DNA of 64,000 nt from Epiperipatus broadwayi (lineage: Eukaryota; Onychophora; Udeonychophora; Euonychophora; Peripatidae), in the NCBI GenBank assembly GCA_028023455.1, contig JAQFVV010012400.1, forward strand, positions 13,275,748 to 13,339,747, given 5' to 3'. Both the position numbers and the translations under genes were made by a program. The notes under the pieces were generated by a model that was given only the letters and a program-made list of their open reading frames with translations, ran no database searches and was not told the DNA's origin. How positions within the stretch are numbered: position 1 is the stretch's first letter; each line of letters starts with the position of its first letter. Of the stretch, positions 60,313 through 64,000 are shown piece by piece.

Positions 60313-61186
60313 ATTATCACAAACCTTCAAGAAAACACAAAATAATTTATGGGTCATTGTTAACTTTTTTCTTTATTTTATTTAAAGCATTTTTTTTAGC
60401 AGATATATCTGGTGTTAAAGTAGATCTTCATATGTCACTCCAAACAATTCAAGCACTTTGTAAATATTATTTTTTATACAATTAATCATATTTCCATTAC
60501 TTCTTTTGTACCCCCCCCCCCCAATATATCCCTATAACTCTTTTTCTTTCCTACAAAAAAAAAAAAAAGCTATCAACATATGACTAAATTTTTTTAAAAA
60601 AAAACCCTTCTTATTTGGTTTTGCTTCATTTTGTCTCAAATCTATTCTTCAATTAGCTAATTTTATTTAAAATTTTATAATCTGTAAATTGGCGAAGTAA
60701 TGATTAATAAAAATAATATGCAAAATCAAAGATAATTGAAATAATCTTTTTATCTTCAAAAATAATTATTTATACATTTTAAAATTTCCTTAAAAATACA
60801 ACATCAAATAATTTTAATAAGTCTGTAAATTAAATTATAGCTATTAAATATGTAACACTGAGAACATAAAATCTAAATATATTATTACAATAATTCACAA
60901 GTTAAATTTCTTAAAAATCATTTTTTAACAATTGCCAAACTATAGGCCAGATAAAAGACAAACATTTTTACCTAACCTCCATATTGTTATATGATAAATA
61001 AATTAAACATTAATTCACAAAAAATAAGTATATGCTGGAACTAAAGCCTGCTTAATTGACATTCTGCAATGTTGTATTTTAATGCAACTATACAATATGA
61101 AAAATAAATACAATTTTTGTATTTCTTCATGCATGTATTCAATTGTTTAATATTATTATAGCATTAATGTTCTGATTATATCTCAC
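60313..61186. other. AT-rich non-coding DNA
   Basis: Poly(C) tract near 60511 and A/T runs; no coding or repeat signal otherwise. Confidence 0.35.
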
Positions 61187-61223
61187 CTGTCATTATTTGA
61201 GCAGTATGGATGCTGGAAATGGT
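61187..61223 (-). CDS. Gene B, possible upstream small exon
   Basis: 37 bases between a strong acceptor (TTGACATTATCTGCAG) and a strong donor (GACAG/GTGAGATA). In phase 0 it reads TISSIHTAQIMT plus one G. With CA from the 46733 exon that gives GCA (Ala), so the joined frame stays open to the stop at 46516. The exon is small and the implied intron about 14 kb, so it could also belong to another gene or be chance. Confidence 0.38.
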
Positions 61224-61444
61224 CTGCAGATAATGTCAAGTAGTTTAATTGTTAATTATATTATTCAGTCTGAAAATTTAGACTAAGATTAAAAAAGAGC
61301 AAGTCAATTAATTGGATATATTTTACTATTGATAAATATTTTAACTTTGCCATTTCAACATCGCAGTCAAGTCTTTTTATGATCGCAATAGATTCTGTGA
61401 TTGTTCTTAGTATCATATCTTGACAAAATTTTAGTATCATATCT

Positions 61445-61516
61445 GGCATCCATTGATTACTCTGACTTGCACTGAGTGGCACTATTGTATAAAGAGTTTT
61501 GCCAGTTTTTTAAATA
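61445..61516. repeat. Half-arm of the 13392-13675 foldback family
   Basis: TGGCATCCATTGATTACTCT, GACTTGCACTGAGTGGCA and AGAGTTTTGCCAGTTTT follow the outer half of the right arm at 13607-13675, with several changes. It is part of a minus-strand open frame (61261-61482) that I therefore discount. Confidence 0.75.
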
Positions 61517-64000
61517 AAATTTTAGTACTATCAAAATTCATAAATAGAATAAGTAATAATGATTATTGTAATCTCTTCTAGCACAGATGTGATGATTAGT
61601 CATGCTCAAGTATGGACCTTACAAACCCCATAAAAGATTTTACAAATATAAAGAATTTTGAGAGATATAATTTAGAAAATTTTAGTTAGTGGTTGTTTTG
61701 CTTTCAGTAATTATTACAAATACCAAAAGTTTTTTTTTGATAAAAAAAACAACAAAAAACAAACTTCCATAAGTGTTCATCTTAAATGTATATGTTAAGT
61801 AATAACATCTAGTTTCAACACTTATATACTGAAAACTAGTACTAATGTTTTCAATTCTACAAGAGATCTGATAAACAATCATTTATCTTTGAAATATATA
61901 TTGTTTTGGGGATCAATCTATAATCAATTTATATATGCATTTACACATTAGATAGTGACTAGAAAATGTTGAACTATAATTTCTTAAAATAATGACAAAA
62001 TATTCAAATCATCCTTCCACTAATAGTTAGATACATTATTTATTCAGATATAAATGTCACAAAAACACAGTTATTGTACAGAAATTAGTTACATGTACAT
62101 GGGAAACATCTTCCACATTCTAATTAATATAGATTCAATTGATGTAATCACATGTATTTTATACAATTATATTTAATATATTATTACATGTAATTAAATA
62201 AACTTTTAATGATACATTGGGCCTCAAGTAACAAATTAATTCTACTTGCATATAATGTAAAAGTTTTTATTTTATTTTACTTTCATACCAAATGTTAATA
62301 ATCTTACTGATCATCAAATTCACTATTTTATTAAGTTCAACATTATCATCTACAAATATAATGCAATATACAATTCTTTCTCCAACATTAATTCTATTGA
62401 TTTTAAACCAGATTCAAGACTCATTTTATTTATATGTACACAATGAATACAAACAATCATGCTCACTTTATAAGTAAAATAGAACTAATAATTAAACTAT
62501 TTTATATAAAACATATAAGCAATTATTCTATTAATACCAGCATGAATCTATTTTAGTGTGGGTGCAATAATAATAATCCATTGCCCTTAATTTTTTAGCT
62601 ATGACAAATTTAATATTGCAGAGTTAAAAATACAACTCAGGATGTCTCCTTCCTTTCCTCATTATAAATCTCTTGAGTTGTTCAAGCACTCAAATGCTGC
62701 TGGAAACTTAAATAAGTATTAAATGTAAATAGCAATTATTAATTTTAATAAACATTCTGCACTTATTTTTAAATAAAAATTCTGGTAACTTTTCCTCTTT
62801 ATATTTTTTCAAAAAAATAAAATTTTAAAGATATTAAAGTATTAGGTAATCAACTTCATATCAATTTTTTAATATATTAATTAATTTCTCGCTCTCACAT
62901 TTATTTATAACAATATAGTTGTCGTTTTAGTTACATATTATATGTATTTACTGAACTGTGCTTATTTTTTTAAATGTTGGTATATTCAAAGTTAAATAAA
63001 AAAATGTTACTTTTTAAATCATATTCATACTAAATAATAAAGTTCCCTGTTAATAAAAATTTGAAGGGTCTCTCTTGTCATTTCATTCGGATAGATAAAT
63101 GGAATAATTTATGATATTGTACTATAACTGAAGTGAAAATCTAAGACAAAAAAGTCATAAATACAATTGTGTTTAAAGAACATACACAAGCAAACAAATA
63201 ATAAAAACATGTCAATAAATGCATTTAATTTGCATACAGTGATTACGTTATATATATAAAAGATTTTGTATCCCTATGCTAAATCTGCCACATCTCAAAA
63301 ATATTATTAATTATAAACCACAGATGATTAATAAGTCAAAATTTGTCTTTTGCAAACTATATGAAATATATACCATAAGAGAAAAGGAAAATCACTTCTC
63401 TTCTAATATCTATTTTGTTTAAATGAAATTAGTGCAAAGTTCATTACTCTTAAATTGACATTTTTTTTAAAAAAAATCTCTTAACTTTTTTTTTAAAAGT
63501 TGTAAATTTAAAAGGAGCAGAATTTATGATTTGAATTTGAAGAAAAAAAAAATTCTACATCAACAATATTGTGATGAAATCAAAGGTCATGGCATAAAAT
63601 CAGTTCTACAAATTAATATTGCTTAGTATTTATATAATTTTGAAAAATTAAATAGTAATAATAATAATAAAGGACTTATGTCATATCTGTAAAACACTGG
63701 ACTTAAAATAATCTTCTAAATTATTTAGCTTTGATTCAGTACAATGAATTAATTTGCATTTACTATTTATTTTTCATGAATCTGATTAATTAAACTTACA
63801 TTTTTAAATAAATAAATAATTGAAAGCAACTCACAAAAGAGTAAATTATTATTCATCAATAACAATTACTAACATATATATAATTCAAAATCAACTTATA
63901 TAAACAAAATAAGAAATTTATTAGCGTTCATTGAAAAACATTGACAATTTTATAAAAAAAAAGAAATTGCAAAGTAAAGAATTATATTGAGAAAAATTAA
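61517..64000. other. AT-rich non-coding DNA
   Basis: No exon, repeat or RNA gene recognised. Open frames at 61682-61882 and 62292-62477 are Ile/Leu/Tyr-rich translations of AT-rich DNA without splice or start context. Confidence 0.35.

Noticed and set aside
61261-61482. 73-codon minus-strand frame
   Set aside because: Its first part is a copy of the 13392-13675 foldback family; the rest lacks exon borders.
1-64000. CRISPR arrays, operons, rRNA or functional tRNA genes
   Set aside because: No regularly spaced repeats, no bacterial gene layout, no complete tRNA cloverleaf and no rRNA-like sequence seen.

Overview
This is eukaryotic nuclear DNA, very A+T-rich (about three quarters A+T by eye). 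It has long introns, spliceosomal GT/AG boundaries, AATAAA signals, and many decayed transposons. The element mix (Merlin, mariner, hAT, RTE-type and CR1/Jockey-like LINEs, a Penelope-like element, tRNA-derived SINEs) and a recognisable COX14 homologue point to an animal, most likely an invertebrate. I cannot name the group. There are no bacterial features, and most long open frames are chance or belong to repeats. The real genes are small exons found by splice sites and reading phase.

Layout. (1) 1-17.8 kb, minus strand: a split gene ('gene A'). It has a start exon at 17642-17765 and exons at 9911-10070, 8243-8351 and 3044-3140, plus a probable one at 1423-1625. Every junction keeps phase. 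Its introns hold a 1-kb terminal-inverted-repeat transposon (383-1414), a Merlin element with transposase (16220-17554), foldback repeats and a LINE tail. (2) 18.4-20.5 kb, minus strand: the 3' end of an upstream gene ('gene C'), whose stop lies only about 0.7 kb before the gene A start codon. A CpG-containing patch at 17960-18050 may be the gene A promoter. (3) 22.6-28.2 kb: possible terminal plus-strand exons (22596, 23114), two divergent unknown open frames (23.8-24.3 kb), a 78-codon minus-strand terminal exon ('gene F', 27326-27566), and COX14 on plus (27960-28151), the best-identified gene here. (4) 31.4-38.6 kb: a graveyard of retroelements, with an antisense LINE tail, two RTE copies in tandem (one interrupted by a SINE dimer), a CR1/Jockey-like reverse-transcriptase scrap and a 0.7-kb foldback. 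(5) 42.4-46.8 kb, minus strand: an isolated terminal exon ('gene D'), a dead mariner, and the last two exons of 'gene B'. A phase-compatible upstream exon of gene B lies at 61187-61223, across a roughly 14-kb intron. (6) 46.8-64 kb: an AT-rich desert with a hAT end, a 1.7-kb inverted pair of Penelope-like fragments and a head-to-head SINE dimer.

The most unusual feature is the number of inverted (foldback) structures from unrelated repeat families. One tRNA-derived family occurs as a head-to-head dimer at three of its four sites. Only COX14 can be tied to a pathway (mitochondrial complex IV assembly). Genes A, B, C, D and F are supported by gene structure, not by recognised homology.
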